From contig JABDEJ010000049.1 in assembly GCA_013287095.1 (NCBI GenBank), positions 1 to 17,595 of the forward strand: 17,595 bases of DNA, written 5' to 3'. A program made the translations under genes and the position numbers. Source of the stretch: Bacteroidota bacterium (GTDB lineage: Bacteria > Bacteroidota > Bacteroidia > CAILMK01). Of this stretch, positions 1-8,292 are shown piece by piece (the stretch's first letter is position 1; every line of letters starts with the position of its first letter). The notes under the pieces are model-generated. The model did no database searches, was not told the DNA's origin, and saw nothing but the letters and a program-made list of their open reading frames with translations.

Positions 1-2
1 TT

Positions 3-932
3 GAAGGGGAAGAGGAAGTAGGATCTGCAAACCTGGGGACATTTGTCAAAAACCATCATCAAAAACTGAAATGTGATGTGGTTTTAATTTCTGACACCAG
101 TATGATCGCCAATGATGTACCATCGATAACCGTTGGACTCAGAGGGCTCGCATACCTGGAAGTGGAAGTGACGGGGCCTAACCGGGACCTGCATTCAGGT
201 ACCTATGGCGGTGCGGTTCCCAACCCGATAAATGCTTTGTGCGAAATGATAGACAGTTTGATTGATGATAAAACCCGGAAAATAACAATCCCGGGGTTTT
301 ATGATGATGTACAGGCTATATCTGAAGAAGAAAAACAAGCCATAAAAGATATTCCATTCAGCCTGGAAGGATATGAAAAAGACCTTGGTATCAGCTCAGT
401 AAGGGGTGAAGAAGGGTTTAGTACCATTGAGCGGACAAGTGTTCGTCCTACCCTTGATGTGAATGGCATAAAAGGGGGCTACCAGGGCGAAGGGGCGAAA
501 ACAGTTATTGCCTCTGTTGCTTCTGCCAAGATATCTATGCGATTGGTGCCAAACCAGAAATCTGAAAAAATTGCAGAATTGTTCACTGAATATTTCAAAA
601 GCATTGCACCGGCCGGAATTAAGGTTAAGGTGACGAATATGCATGGTGGCGACCCTGTTGTTGTTCCTATTGATTCCGTGGAATATAGGGCTGCTTCAAT
701 GGCCTACGAAGAGACTTTTGGAAAGAAACCATTGCCAAGCAGAGCAGGCGGCAGCATCCCGATCGTGAAACTGTTTGAAGATGAACTTGGTGTAAAATCT
801 GTCATGATGGGCTTTGGGCTTGATACTGATCAGATCCACTCACCCAATGAAAACTTCGGTATTTTCAACTTTCTCAAAGGAATAGAAACGATCCCTTATT
901 TTTTCCAGTACTATGCTGAGATGAAGAAATAG
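3..932 (+). CDS. M20 family dipeptidase, 5'-truncated by window edge
   Basis: This is the C-terminal 309 residues of a metal-dependent dipeptidase of peptidase family M20 (the CNDP/PepV-like group), which hydrolyses dipeptides with a two-zinc centre. The frame is already open at base 3. Its first visible residues, EGEEEVGS, are the family's catalytic-glutamate/metal-ligand motif, so the true start lies upstream of the window and the GTG at base 78 is internal. The motif RDLHSGTYGG (about bases 183-212) belongs to the lid/dimerisation domain, where the His contacts substrate across the dimer. DQIHSPNENFG near the C terminus carries the last metal-ligand His. The missing part would hold the first His and bridging Asp ligands. 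The gene ends 17 bp before the convergent stop of the next gene, with no clear terminator between. Family assignment is firm; the exact substrate is unknown. Confidence 0.93.
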   Translation, partial: EGEEEVGSANLGTFVKNHHQKLKCDVVLISDTSMIANDVPSITVGLRGLAYLEVEVTGPNRDLHSGTYGGAVPNPINALCEMIDSLIDDKTRKITIPGFYDDVQAISEEEKQAIKDIPFSLEGYEKDLGISSVRGEEGFSTIERTSVRPTLDVNGIKGGYQGEGAKTVIASVASAKISMRLVPNQKSEKIAELFTEYFKSIAPAGIKVKVTNMHGGDPVVVPIDSVEYRAASMAYEETFGKKPLPSRAGGSIPIVKLFEDELGVKSVMMGFGLDTDQIHSPNENFGIFNFLKGIETIPYFFQYYAEMKK

Positions 933-949
933 ATATTTCTCGCTGAGGA

Positions 950-1609
950 TTAAAACGTTATTCCGATACGCTCTATGATTGGCGATCCGTTTGGATTAAT
1001 ATTCTGAAACTGGTCGTAGTTGATATTGAATAAAATAGATGCATTCAGGAATACTCCCCTGCCAAGAGCTGATCTATAACCTAATCCCACATATTCGCTA
1101 TAATACCATGTACGTTCCGGAAGACCAGTAATTGCCGATGGATTCGACACGTTCATTTCTTCATATTCTGCGTGAGCAAAAAATCTGCTGTTCCTTCCCA
1201 ATGCATGTTTCCCAAAATCATATTCCGCATATACACGGGCGCCATACATATTGCCTTCGATATGGGAACTTCCCAGATAATTGCCAAGCGCATCAAAATA
1301 GGGCTCAAATCCATTAAAATAGATATACGTACCACCAATACCAGCCTGCAGATTGGTTGTCAATCTATAACCAAGTATCGGAGAAATATCGATATAGCCA
1401 GGTTGGAAACCCACCCAGAAATTAGCACCTTTAACCAGTCTTTGTGAAAATGACATATTTTCGAGACTGTCAGGATTGTCATAAGCCGGTTGTTCTTGAC
1501 TTTGATTATCTCCACGATCGCGGTACCTCTGTGCATACGTATTGTTAAAAGCAAAAACGAACACTGCTAAGGCGCAGATAACCAGAAATTTATATTTTTT
1601 GATTTTCAT
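950..1609 (-). CDS. Small outer-membrane beta-barrel-like protein, function unknown
   Basis: A 219-residue exported protein of unknown function. Residues 1-27 form a clear signal peptide: KIKKYK, a hydrophobic core, then a cleavage region ending TYAQ. A short polar Gln/Asp-rich stretch follows (about 28-50). From about residue 60 the chain alternates short hydrophobic/aromatic strands with Gly and polar turns, for example FWVGFQPGY, LGYRLTTNLQAGIGGTYIYF and VFLNASILFNINY. It ends in Phe (RIGITF), as many outer-membrane barrels do. The pattern suggests about eight strands, a small barrel in the outer membrane, but I cannot name a family with confidence. The start is ATG at 1609. It is convergent with the dipeptidase gene and divergent from cassette A. 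A 12-bp dyad and a possible -7 element lie upstream. Confidence 0.8.
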   Translation of the reverse strand: MKIKKYKFLVICALAVFVFAFNNTYAQRYRDRGDNQSQEQPAYDNPDSLENMSFSQRLVKGANFWVGFQPGYIDISPILGYRLTTNLQAGIGGTYIYFNGFEPYFDALGNYLGSSHIEGNMYGARVYAEYDFGKHALGRNSRFFAHAEYEEMNVSNPSAITGLPERTWYYSEYVGLGYRSALGRGVFLNASILFNINYDQFQNINPNGSPIIERIGITF

Positions 1610-1651
1610 CTTCTATGAATATATTGATAAACCTGTTAACTGTTCTGCAAA

Positions 1652-1687
1652 ATGGAAGCCAAACTATAAACCGACTTTGGTTTCCAT
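1652..1687. repeat. 12-bp inverted repeat upstream of the outer-membrane protein gene
   Basis: ATGGAAGCCAAA at 1652-1663 is the inverted complement of TTTGGTTTCCAT at 1676-1687 apart from one position (a G-U wobble if transcribed as the + strand), with a 12-base spacer. It lies 43-78 bases before the start of the divergent - strand gene at 1609. It has no T tract and no gene in the right place to be a terminator, so an operator or leader structure is more likely. Confidence 0.4.
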
Positions 1688-1689
1688 AA

Positions 1690-1697
1690 CAAATTTA
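1690..1697 (-). promoter_or_regulatory. Possible Bacteroidota -7 element for the outer-membrane protein gene
   Basis: Read on the - strand this is TAAATTTG, an exact match to the Bacteroidota -7 consensus TAnnTTTG, 81 bases before the ATG at 1609. No convincing -33 TTTG lies at the usual 19-21 base distance. The expected transcription start would fall inside the neighbouring inverted repeat. Confidence 0.3.
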
Positions 1698-1804
1698 AGA
1701 CAATATTGTATGACATGTTGACTATTATGGAAAGATTAACACTGTCAGAACACCCTGATCGTGCGCTCCAAAAAGGTGACTTATGTGAAACAATAACAAA
1801 TCCA

Positions 1805-1812
1805 TATCTTTG
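1805..1812 (+). promoter_or_regulatory. Possible Bacteroidota -7 element for cassette A
   Basis: TATCTTTG matches the -7 consensus TAnnTTTG exactly and lies 50 bases before the ATG at 1863, a normal distance. The -33 half is weak (only ATGTG-like bases near 1783-1787), so this is a candidate rather than a firm promoter. Confidence 0.35.
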
Positions 1813-1862
1813 TTTTACCAAAAGCATCTACTTTCTCTATCATAAGCGGAGTATTAACGTAA

Positions 1863-2117
1863 ATGAAACAAATTAATAGTAAGGGCGCCAATAATCCAAA
1901 TACAGTTCAAGGCAAAGTAAGCGAACCTGAAAGTAATTATAGAAAGCCAACTATCCGCTTTTTTACCTCTTTTGAAGAGATGAATGAGGCGGATATTATC
2001 GAAATGGCCGGATTTACACCGGTTCAAAATTTTGAGCAAGTCACACAGATGATTTTAAGCTTTTATAAAGAAGAGCTCCAAAAGCCATTGGATAAAAAAA
2101 TACATTTCAGAAAGTGA
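1863..2117 (+). CDS. Small partner protein of cassette A, function unknown
   Basis: An 84-residue soluble protein with no signal peptide or membrane segment. I do not recognise a named family. The N-terminal 27 residues are polar and probably disordered. The core begins at KPTIRFF (residues 28-34), followed by a Glu-rich helix, TPxQ, and a C-terminal segment ending in basic residues. The 79-residue protein encoded at 8053-8292 shares KPTIRxF, the TP/SPxQ-type turn, a MIxxxF helix and an L..P...KI tail, so the two are paralogues. Both sit directly before a nucleotidyltransferase-like gene. Its size and position suggest an antitoxin or adaptor, but this is inference only. Its stop TGA (2115-2117) overlaps a GTG (2114-2116) in the arrangement that is ATGA in cassette B. 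Confidence 0.7.
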   Translation: MKQINSKGANNPNTVQGKVSEPESNYRKPTIRFFTSFEEMNEADIIEMAGFTPVQNFEQVTQMILSFYKEELQKPLDKKIHFRK

Positions 2118-2589
2118 TAATTTTTTTGCCCGAGTTCAAAGAAATGCTCTCACTTTAATCAAGCGGGAAGTAAGTTTTATTCTCATTGGCGGATATGCGG
2201 TTATTCACTACGGGTATGCACGCACTACAGCAGACATGGATATATGGTTGGAGCCTGACAATGAAAACAAAATCAGGTTTATCAGCGCTTTGCGGGATTT
2301 TGGAATTGGGGAGCAGGATCCGGATAAAATTGCTGAACATGATTTTAGCTTGCCGCAAATGTTCTTTTTTGGTCAAAAACCGAAGAGAATGGATTTTCTT
2401 ACAAAAATAAGTGGTGTTAAATATCATGACGCTATTTCTCAGGTCAATCATTTCCCGTTGGAAAATCTGCAAATTCCTGTCATTCAATTTGAACATCTCA
2501 TCCTTTCAAAAATATCAAACGACAGACCCCAGGACAAAGCAGATGTTGAAAAACTTCAGGAGATAGCGCGGCACCGGCGAAAATCCTGA
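2114..2589 (+). CDS. Nucleotidyltransferase-like protein of cassette A, frame broken at its start
   Basis: A predicted nucleotidyltransferase-fold protein (MNT/AbiEii-like or DUF6036-like), paralogous to the intact protein at 8289-8768. It has the family signature LIGGYAV, then RTTADMDIW (the DxD metal pair), a third acidic residue in MDFLT, and the C-terminal motif LSKISNDRPQDKADVEKL. Similarity to the paralogue begins at about base 2119, yet this frame has no ATG, GTG or TTG before the internal ATG at 2236, which is inside the DMD motif and would remove the Gly-Gly loop. A GTG at 2114-2116 overlapping the upstream stop sits where cassette B has its start, but in another frame. One extra T in the T7 run at 2121-2127, or a -1 slip there, would join them and give (M)IIFFARVQRNALTLI, close to the paralogue's MNFFVEEHKNLLIKLI. 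It could be a frameshifted pseudogene, a sequencing error, a recoded gene, or a gene starting at ATT (2104). Confidence 0.6.
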
Positions 2590-2692
2590 TTAAGTCAAAT
2601 AAGTACCATTCCTTACATCCTTTAGTCCTGCCATCCTGACCATCTTTGTCAATTCAAACCCTGTCAGAATAGCAGAAAACCATTATGGATAG

Positions 2693-2721
2693 CTTTTTGT
2701 TGAAATTGGGTTGACAAAAAG
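2693..2721. repeat. 8-bp inverted repeat just upstream of clpB
   Basis: CTTTTTGT (2693-2700) and ACAAAAAG (2714-2721) are perfect inverted complements separated by 13 bases, ending 9 bases before the clpB ATG. It could be an operator or a leader hairpin covering the initiation region, but A/T-rich arms of this length can arise by chance. It does not match the CIRCE heat-shock operator. Confidence 0.25.
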
Positions 2722-2730
2722 AATTAAAAA

Positions 2731-5346
2731 ATGAGTTTCAATTTTAACAACCTAACCATCAAAGCACAGGAAGCCGTTCAGGAAGCCACTGAAATTGCTT
2801 CTGCAAATCAAAATCAGGCTATAGATACGGCTCATCTGCTCAAAGGCATGTTGATAGTAGATGAAAATGTTGTGGGGTTTCTGCTCAAAAAGCTGAGCGT
2901 GAATGTTGTCCGCCTCAATGAGGTACTGGATGCCGTTATTGAAAAATATCCAAAAGTGAGCGGTGGCAATCCTTATTTGTCAAACGAAACAAATACGGCC
3001 TTGCAAAAAGCGGCTTCCTATAGCAAAGAGCTTAAGGATGAATATGTAAGCGTAGAACATCTATTGCTTGGAGTATTGGCAGTAAATGATGATACATCAA
3101 GAATATTAAAGGATTCCGGCGTCAGCGAAAAAGAACTGAAACAGGCTATTATCCAGCTCAGGGGCGGATCAAGGGTTACCGATCAAAATGCAGAAGCCAA
3201 ATACAACGCACTGGATAAATATGCCAAAAACCTTAATGAAATGGCACGTTCCGGCAAACTTGACCCTGTCATTGGCAGGGATGAAGAAATCAGGCGGGTG
3301 ATCCATATTCTTTCCCGCAGAACCAAAAACAATCCCATTCTAATAGGAGAACCAGGTGTTGGTAAAACAGCTATCGCCGAAGGTATTGCATTCCGTATCA
3401 TAAATGGCGATGTCCCTGAAAACCTGAAAACAAAAACCGTTTTCAGTCTGGATATGGGCGCACTGATAGCAGGGGCCAAGTACAAAGGGGAATTTGAAGA
3501 ACGTTTAAAGGCTGTGGTAAAAGAAGTTACTTCATCTGATGGCAACCTCATCTTGTTTATTGATGAAATTCATACCCTCGTAGGAGCCGGTGGTGGCGAG
3601 GGTGCCATGGATGCTGCCAATATCCTGAAGCCTGCTTTGGCAAGAGGGGAGTTAAGGGCCATCGGGGCAACAACATTGAATGAATACCAGAAATACTTTG
3701 AAAAAGATAAAGCCCTTGAAAGACGTTTTCAAAAGGTATTGATCGATGAACCTACCATAGATGATGCCATCTCGATCCTTCGTGGACTAAAGGAGCGTTA
3801 TGAGACCTATCATAAGATCAAAATAAAAGATGAGGCGATCATTGCGGCGGTAGAATTGTCGAACCGTTATATATCAGACCGTTTTTTGCCGGACAAGGCT
3901 ATTGACCTTATTGATGAGGCATCAGCAAAGGCAAGAATTGAAGTAGATTCTTCCCCGGAAGAACTCGATGAACTGGAACGCAGGATCATGCAGCTTGAAA
4001 TAGAGCGGGAGGCCATTAAAAGGGAAAAAGACCAGAAAAAGCTCGACAAATTGAGCCATGAGCTTTCCGAACTCAGCGAAAAAAGAAATGACCTGAAAGC
4101 GAGATGGCAGGAAGAGCGTGGCATCATTGACGAGATACAAAGGAACCGGGAAGACATAGAAAACTACAAAATGGCCGCAGAGCAAGCTGAAAGGGCAGGG
4201 GATTATGGAAAAGTGGCTGAAATAAGATATGGCAAAATAAAAGAGCGTGAAGACCTTTTGCAAAAGGCAGAGCAAAAGCTCAAGGACATGCAAAGCAAAA
4301 GCTCTTTGATCAAAGAAGAAGTGGATGCGGAAGATATTGCTTCCATTGTAGCCAAGTGGACAGGAATTCCCGTGTTTAAAATGCTCCAAAGCGAGCGTGA
4401 AAAGCTTTTGAATATGGAAGAAGAACTCCATAAACGGGTTATTGGTCAAGATGAAGCTATCCAGGCTATTGCAGATGCCGTTCGGCGCAACAGGTCTGGT
4501 CTTTCTGACCCTAAAAAACCAATAGGATCCTTCATCTTCCTCGGCACAACGGGGGTGGGCAAAACAGAACTCGCCAGGGCATTGGCAGAATTCCTGTTCA
4601 ATGATGAAAACATGATGACGCGTATAGATATGTCTGAGTACCAGGAAAGACATTCTGTATCCAGGCTTATTGGTGCACCCCCGGGCTATATTGGTTATGA
4701 AGAAGGCGGTCAGCTTACGGAAGCTGTACGAAGGAAACCATATTCAGTTGTTTTGCTGGATGAAATAGAAAAAGCGCACCCGGATGTATTTAATATTCTG
4801 TTGCAAGTACTTGAAGATGGACGGCTTACAGACAATAAAGGACGAGTGGTCAATTTCAAGAACACTATTATTGTTATGACTTCCAATATTGGATCACATA
4901 TTATACGTGAAAATTTTGCGTCGGCAACTGATGAAAACATGTATGGTGTAATCGAATCCACAAGGGTAGAAGTAATGGAACTTTTGAAGCAAACCATCAG
5001 GCCTGAAATATTGAACAGGATTGATGAAATCATCATGTTTAAACCTCTCAACCGCAGCGAAATAGTTGACATCGTTAGGATTCAGTTCGAAGGCTTGATA
5101 AAAATGCTTGCCAAAAATGATATCCGACTTGAAGCTACTGAAAAAGCCATCGGTTACCTGGCCCGCGAAGGCTACGAACCTGAGTTTGGGGCGAGGCCTT
5201 TGAAACGCGTGTTACAGAAGGAAATTGTAAACACGCTTTCGAAGTACATTTTGGCAGGTAAAATTGACAAAAATGAAAAGATCATCATAGATGCTGACAG
5301 TGGTGGCATTATCTTCAAAAATGAACAGGTTCCATCTTTGAATTAA
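2731..5346 (+). CDS. clpB: ATP-dependent chaperone (disaggregase) ClpB
   Basis: An 871-residue ClpB, a hexameric cytoplasmic AAA+ machine that pulls proteins out of aggregates together with DnaK/DnaJ/GrpE; full length (E. coli about 857). Order: Clp N-terminal double repeat (about 1-145); NBD1 with Walker A GEPGVGKT (206-213, Lys212), Walker B Asp278-Glu279, pore-loop Tyr251 in KYKGEF and arginine fingers Arg331-Arg332; a charged coiled-coil middle domain (about 410-530) that separates ClpB from ClpA and ClpC; NBD2 with Walker A GTTGVGKT (605-612, Lys611), Walker B Asp677-Glu678, pore-loop Tyr653 in GYIGYEEGG and Arg763 in NRIDE; then the D2-small domain. Several positions have the same numbers as in E. 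coli. No IGL/IGF-type ClpP-binding loop was noticed, in keeping with a disaggregase rather than a protease subunit. ATG at 2731 gives the standard MSFNFNNLTIKAQEA start. It lies 141 bp after cassette A and 149 bp before lon. Confidence 0.98.
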   Translation: MSFNFNNLTIKAQEAVQEATEIASANQNQAIDTAHLLKGMLIVDENVVGFLLKKLSVNVVRLNEVLDAVIEKYPKVSGGNPYLSNETNTALQKAASYSKELKDEYVSVEHLLLGVLAVNDDTSRILKDSGVSEKELKQAIIQLRGGSRVTDQNAEAKYNALDKYAKNLNEMARSGKLDPVIGRDEEIRRVIHILSRRTKNNPILIGEPGVGKTAIAEGIAFRIINGDVPENLKTKTVFSLDMGALIAGAKYKGEFEERLKAVVKEVTSSDGNLILFIDEIHTLVGAGGGEGAMDAANILKPALARGELRAIGATTLNEYQKYFEKDKALERRFQKVLIDEPTIDDAISILRGLKERYETYHKIKIKDEAIIAAVELSNRYISDRFLPDKAIDLIDEASAKARIEVDSSPEELDELERRIMQLEIEREAIKREKDQKKLDKLSHELSELSEKRNDLKARWQEERGIIDEIQRNREDIENYKMAAEQAERAGDYGKVAEIRYGKIKEREDLLQKAEQKLKDMQSKSSLIKEEVDAEDIASIVAKWTGIPVFKMLQSEREKLLNMEEELHKRVIGQDEAIQAIADAVRRNRSGLSDPKKPIGSFIFLGTTGVGKTELARALAEFLFNDENMMTRIDMSEYQERHSVSRLIGAPPGYIGYEEGGQLTEAVRRKPYSVVLLDEIEKAHPDVFNILLQVLEDGRLTDNKGRVVNFKNTIIVMTSNIGSHIIRENFASATDENMYGVIESTRVEVMELLKQTIRPEILNRIDEIIMFKPLNRSEIVDIVRIQFEGLIKMLAKNDIRLEATEKAIGYLAREGYEPEFGARPLKRVLQKEIVNTLSKYILAGKIDKNEKIIIDADSGGIIFKNEQVPSLN

Positions 5347-5418
5347 TAAAGTGTGCCTTTTGATATAATGAGAGATATTTTTAAACATACATTCAATGAC
5401 AGCGATAAATAATTTCCC

Positions 5419-5426
5419 TACATTTG
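5419..5426 (+). promoter_or_regulatory. Possible Bacteroidota -7 element for lon
   Basis: TACATTTG matches TAnnTTTG exactly and lies 69 bases before the lon ATG in the 149-bp clpB-lon gap. No good -33 element is visible at the usual spacing. If real, lon has its own promoter in addition to any read-through from clpB. I saw no clear intrinsic terminator in this gap. Confidence 0.35.
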
Positions 5427-5495
5427 AATAAGGGGTTTTATCAAACCACGGTTGGCATGGCTATTGTAAAAGCCCTTTGACTATTTATAAAACAG

Positions 5496-8012
5496 ATGAG
5501 CAATAAAAAAACGACTTTTGAAAATATAGGCATGTCAGATGCGATAGAAGATGACGGCCCTGAATTTATATCCCTTCTTTCTACCGAGGAAGAGGAGGAG
5601 ATGGATAAAGAACAGATACCTGACGAACTATCTATTCTTCCTTTAAAAAATACCGTCCTGTTTCCCGGAGTGGTAATACCTATTACTGTAGGCAGGGATA
5701 AAAGCATTAAGTTGATCAATGATTCCTACAAAAAAGAAAGGATCATTGGCGTGGTGGCACAGAAATCAGAACTGGTGGAAGACCCTGATATTAATGATCT
5801 TAACCAGGTCGGTACCATAGCATATATATTGAAAGTATTGCGGATGCCTGATGGCAATACCACGGTGATCATCCAGGGGAAAAGGCGTTTTAATATTATT
5901 GAGATCACCAAACATGAGCCATACCTGCGAGCCAAAGTAGAAGCGGTAATTGAAAAGCGCCTGGAGCCTGATGATGAATTGAATGCAACTGTTGACGCAT
6001 TGAAAGACCTGTCAACCCAGATCATTCAGATGTCTCCGAATATACCCTCTGAAGCATCTACGGCCATTAAGAACATTGAAAGCCCACGTTTCCTGGTCAA
6101 TTTTATCTCTTCCAATCTAAGCATACCGGTTCCGGACAAGCAAAAGATATTGGAGACTTTTGACTTTAAGGCGCGCGCAAAACTTGTGCTTACCCATTTA
6201 TCGAAGGAACAGCAAATGCTTGAGCTTAAAAACCAGATCCATTCCAAGGTCAGGGTTGATATTGATAAACAACAGCGTGATTACTTCCTTCACCAGCAAA
6301 TGAAAGCCATCCAGGAAGAACTTGGAAGTGATTCACCTGACAAGGAAATACAGAACATAAAAGAACGGGCCGCCAAAAAAAAATGGGGAAAAGAAACGGC
6401 AGAAGCTTTTGCAAAAGAACTTTTGAAACTGGAACGCATGAACCCGATGGCGGCAGAGTATTCGGTGGTACTTAATTACCTGGAACTTATGCTTGATCTG
6501 CCCTGGAACGAATATACCAAAGACAATCTTGACCTTGCGCGGGCCAAAGCGGTTCTTGAAAAAGACCATTATGGCCTTGATAAAATAAAAGACCGCATCC
6601 TGGAATATCTCGCTGTTTTGAAATTGAAGGGAGATATGAAAAGCCCGATCTTATGCCTGTCGGGCCCTCCGGGAGTTGGAAAAACATCTCTAGGGAAGTC
6701 TATTGCCAAGGCCATGGGAAGGAAATACACACGTATGTCCCTTGGTGGCCTTCATGACGAAGCAGAGATCCGTGGACATCGTAAAACCTATATTGGCGCT
6801 ATGCCGGGCCGTATCGTTCAGGCAATCAAAAAAGCAAAATCATCCAACCCTGTTTTCATCCTTGATGAAGTAGATAAAATAGGAAATGATTTCCGGGGAG
6901 ATCCATCTTCAGCATTGCTTGAGGTGCTTGATCCGGAGCAGAATAATTCATTCTATGACAATTACCTGGAACTTGAATATGATCTGAGCCATGTAATGTT
7001 TATTGCTACCGCCAATTCATTGGATAGCATTCATCCGGCATTGAGAGATAGAATGGAGATTATTGACGTTAGCGGCTATCTGATAGAAGAAAAAGTGGCC
7101 ATTGCAAAGAACTATCTGCTTCCAAAACAAAAGGAAATGCATGGTCTCAAAGCCAAAGACCTGAAAATGTCTCCTGCAATCATCGAAAAGATCATTGATG
7201 AATATACCCGCGAATCAGGGGTACGTACTTTAGAGAAAAAGATCGCCTCATTCGCAAGGGCACGCGCCAAACACATGGTTCTCGGAGAAGACAAGGCTGC
7301 CAATATTGATGAAGCTGACGTTCGCGAGATCCTTGGGCCCCAAATATTTGATAAGGACATATTCATGAACAATGACATTGCAGGTGTTGTTACGGGCCTT
7401 GCCTGGACTTCCGTTGGTGGCGATGTCCTATATATCGAAGCAATATTATCACCTGGAAATGGAAAAATAACCTTGACAGGCAAACTGGGCGAAGTGATGA
7501 AAGAATCCGCACTTACAGCGCTGTCTTATTTAAAATCGCAATATGCCGAGTTTGGCATCCATCCCAAGGCATTCGACAAATGGGACCTGCATGTACACGT
7601 TCCGGAAGGTGCTGTGCCCAAAGAAGGCCCATCAGCCGGTATCACCATGTTGACGGCTCTGGCTTCTGCTTATACCCAGCGAAAGATAAAACCCGGTATC
7701 GCGATGACCGGGGAAATAACCTTGAGGGGTTCGGTCTTGCCGGTTGGTGGTATCAAAGAAAAAATACTGGCGGCGAAACGTATTGGCATTAAGGAAATTA
7801 TCCTCAGCGAACAGAACCGCAAAGACGTAGAAGACGTAAAAGAAATTTATATTCACGGACTTTCATTCCATTATGTGAAAACAATGAAAGAAGTAATAGA
7901 AATTGCTTTGCTCAAAGATAAAATTTCTCACGCGGTGAATATTAATGAGCCTGATTTCGCAAAAGATGATCAGGTGAACGGAGACGGGAAGACGAAGAAG
8001 ATGGTGATATAA
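5496..8012 (+). CDS. lon: ATP-dependent protease Lon (LonA type)
   Basis: An 838-residue LonA protease, a cytoplasmic hexamer that unfolds and degrades damaged proteins and unstable regulators, including many antitoxins in other bacteria. Order: an acidic N-terminal extension (about 1-45, with a run of five Glu); the LON substrate-binding domain from about 46 ([13 protein letters not shown]) to about 245; a helical region; the AAA+ module with Walker A GPPGVGKT (390-397, Lys396) and Walker B Asp457-Glu458; and the C-terminal peptidase with catalytic Ser713 in GPSAG and Lys756 in GGIKEK. All these residues are offset by exactly 34 from E. coli Lon (Lys362, Glu424, Ser679, Lys722), so the active core is collinear and the extra length is mainly N-terminal. 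ATG at 5496 was chosen because the frame and spacing support it; initiation at a later Met would remove the acidic extension. Cassette B starts 40 bases after the stop, so it may be co-transcribed. Confidence 0.98.
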   Translation: MSNKKTTFENIGMSDAIEDDGPEFISLLSTEEEEEMDKEQIPDELSILPLKNTVLFPGVVIPITVGRDKSIKLINDSYKKERIIGVVAQKSELVEDPDINDLNQVGTIAYILKVLRMPDGNTTVIIQGKRRFNIIEITKHEPYLRAKVEAVIEKRLEPDDELNATVDALKDLSTQIIQMSPNIPSEASTAIKNIESPRFLVNFISSNLSIPVPDKQKILETFDFKARAKLVLTHLSKEQQMLELKNQIHSKVRVDIDKQQRDYFLHQQMKAIQEELGSDSPDKEIQNIKERAAKKKWGKETAEAFAKELLKLERMNPMAAEYSVVLNYLELMLDLPWNEYTKDNLDLARAKAVLEKDHYGLDKIKDRILEYLAVLKLKGDMKSPILCLSGPPGVGKTSLGKSIAKAMGRKYTRMSLGGLHDEAEIRGHRKTYIGAMPGRIVQAIKKAKSSNPVFILDEVDKIGNDFRGDPSSALLEVLDPEQNNSFYDNYLELEYDLSHVMFIATANSLDSIHPALRDRMEIIDVSGYLIEEKVAIAKNYLLPKQKEMHGLKAKDLKMSPAIIEKIIDEYTRESGVRTLEKKIASFARARAKHMVLGEDKAANIDEADVREILGPQIFDKDIFMNNDIAGVVTGLAWTSVGGDVLYIEAILSPGNGKITLTGKLGEVMKESALTALSYLKSQYAEFGIHPKAFDKWDLHVHVPEGAVPKEGPSAGITMLTALASAYTQRKIKPGIAMTGEITLRGSVLPVGGIKEKILAAKRIGIKEIILSEQNRKDVEDVKEIYIHGLSFHYVKTMKEVIEIALLKDKISHAVNINEPDFAKDDQVNGDGKTKKMVI

Positions 8013-8052
8013 AAAAAGCATCAGGGGTTAGGAATTGGGCGTTAGTAAAAAT

Positions 8053-8292
8053 ATGGATAGTAATAACAAAGAAGGAAACAAGCCTTACAAATTTCCAAAA
8101 CCAACAATACGCATTTTTAAACATCCTGATGAGCAGAGGGAAGAGATGTATTTGTATTGGGCTTCTATTAGTCCAGAACAGCGGATGATGCATTTGAAGG
8201 AAATGATTATCATCAGTTTCGGATTAACCCCTGAAAAACTGGCCAATCCCGGGCTTATCAATAAAATCACAATAGTAAGTTATCATAAATGA
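8053..8292 (+). CDS. Small partner protein of cassette B, function unknown
   Basis: A 79-residue soluble protein with no recognised named domain, paralogous to the product of 1863-2117. After a polar N terminus it has KPTIRIF (residues 16-22), an acidic stretch, a SPEQ turn, an amphipathic MHLKEMIIISF helix and a hydrophobic tail. An in-frame TTG at 8035 would add six residues; ATG at 8053 is preferred because it gives an N terminus like that of the paralogue. Its TGA stop overlaps the ATG of the nucleotidyltransferase gene by 4 bases (ATGA, 8289-8292), so the two are very likely translationally coupled. It starts 40 bases after lon. A regulator, antitoxin or adaptor role for the downstream protein is inference from position only. 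Confidence 0.75.
   Translation: MDSNNKEGNKPYKFPKPTIRIFKHPDEQREEMYLYWASISPEQRMMHLKEMIIISFGLTPEKLANPGLINKITIVSYHK

Noticed and set aside
78..80. GTG as start of the dipeptidase gene
   Set aside because: The frame continues upstream to base 3 and encodes the essential EGEEEVGS motif, so the GTG is an internal Val codon.
2236..2589. Cassette A nucleotidyltransferase starting at ATG 2236
   Set aside because: This Met is inside the DMD metal motif; starting here would delete the GGYAV loop and the first catalytic Asp, although both are encoded in frame just upstream.
3922..4653. 243-codon open frame on the - strand opposite clpB
   Set aside because: It lies wholly inside clpB, whose domains and active-site residues are intact. 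The antisense translation is rich in Phe, Ser and Leu with no recognisable domain, as expected for a shadow frame.
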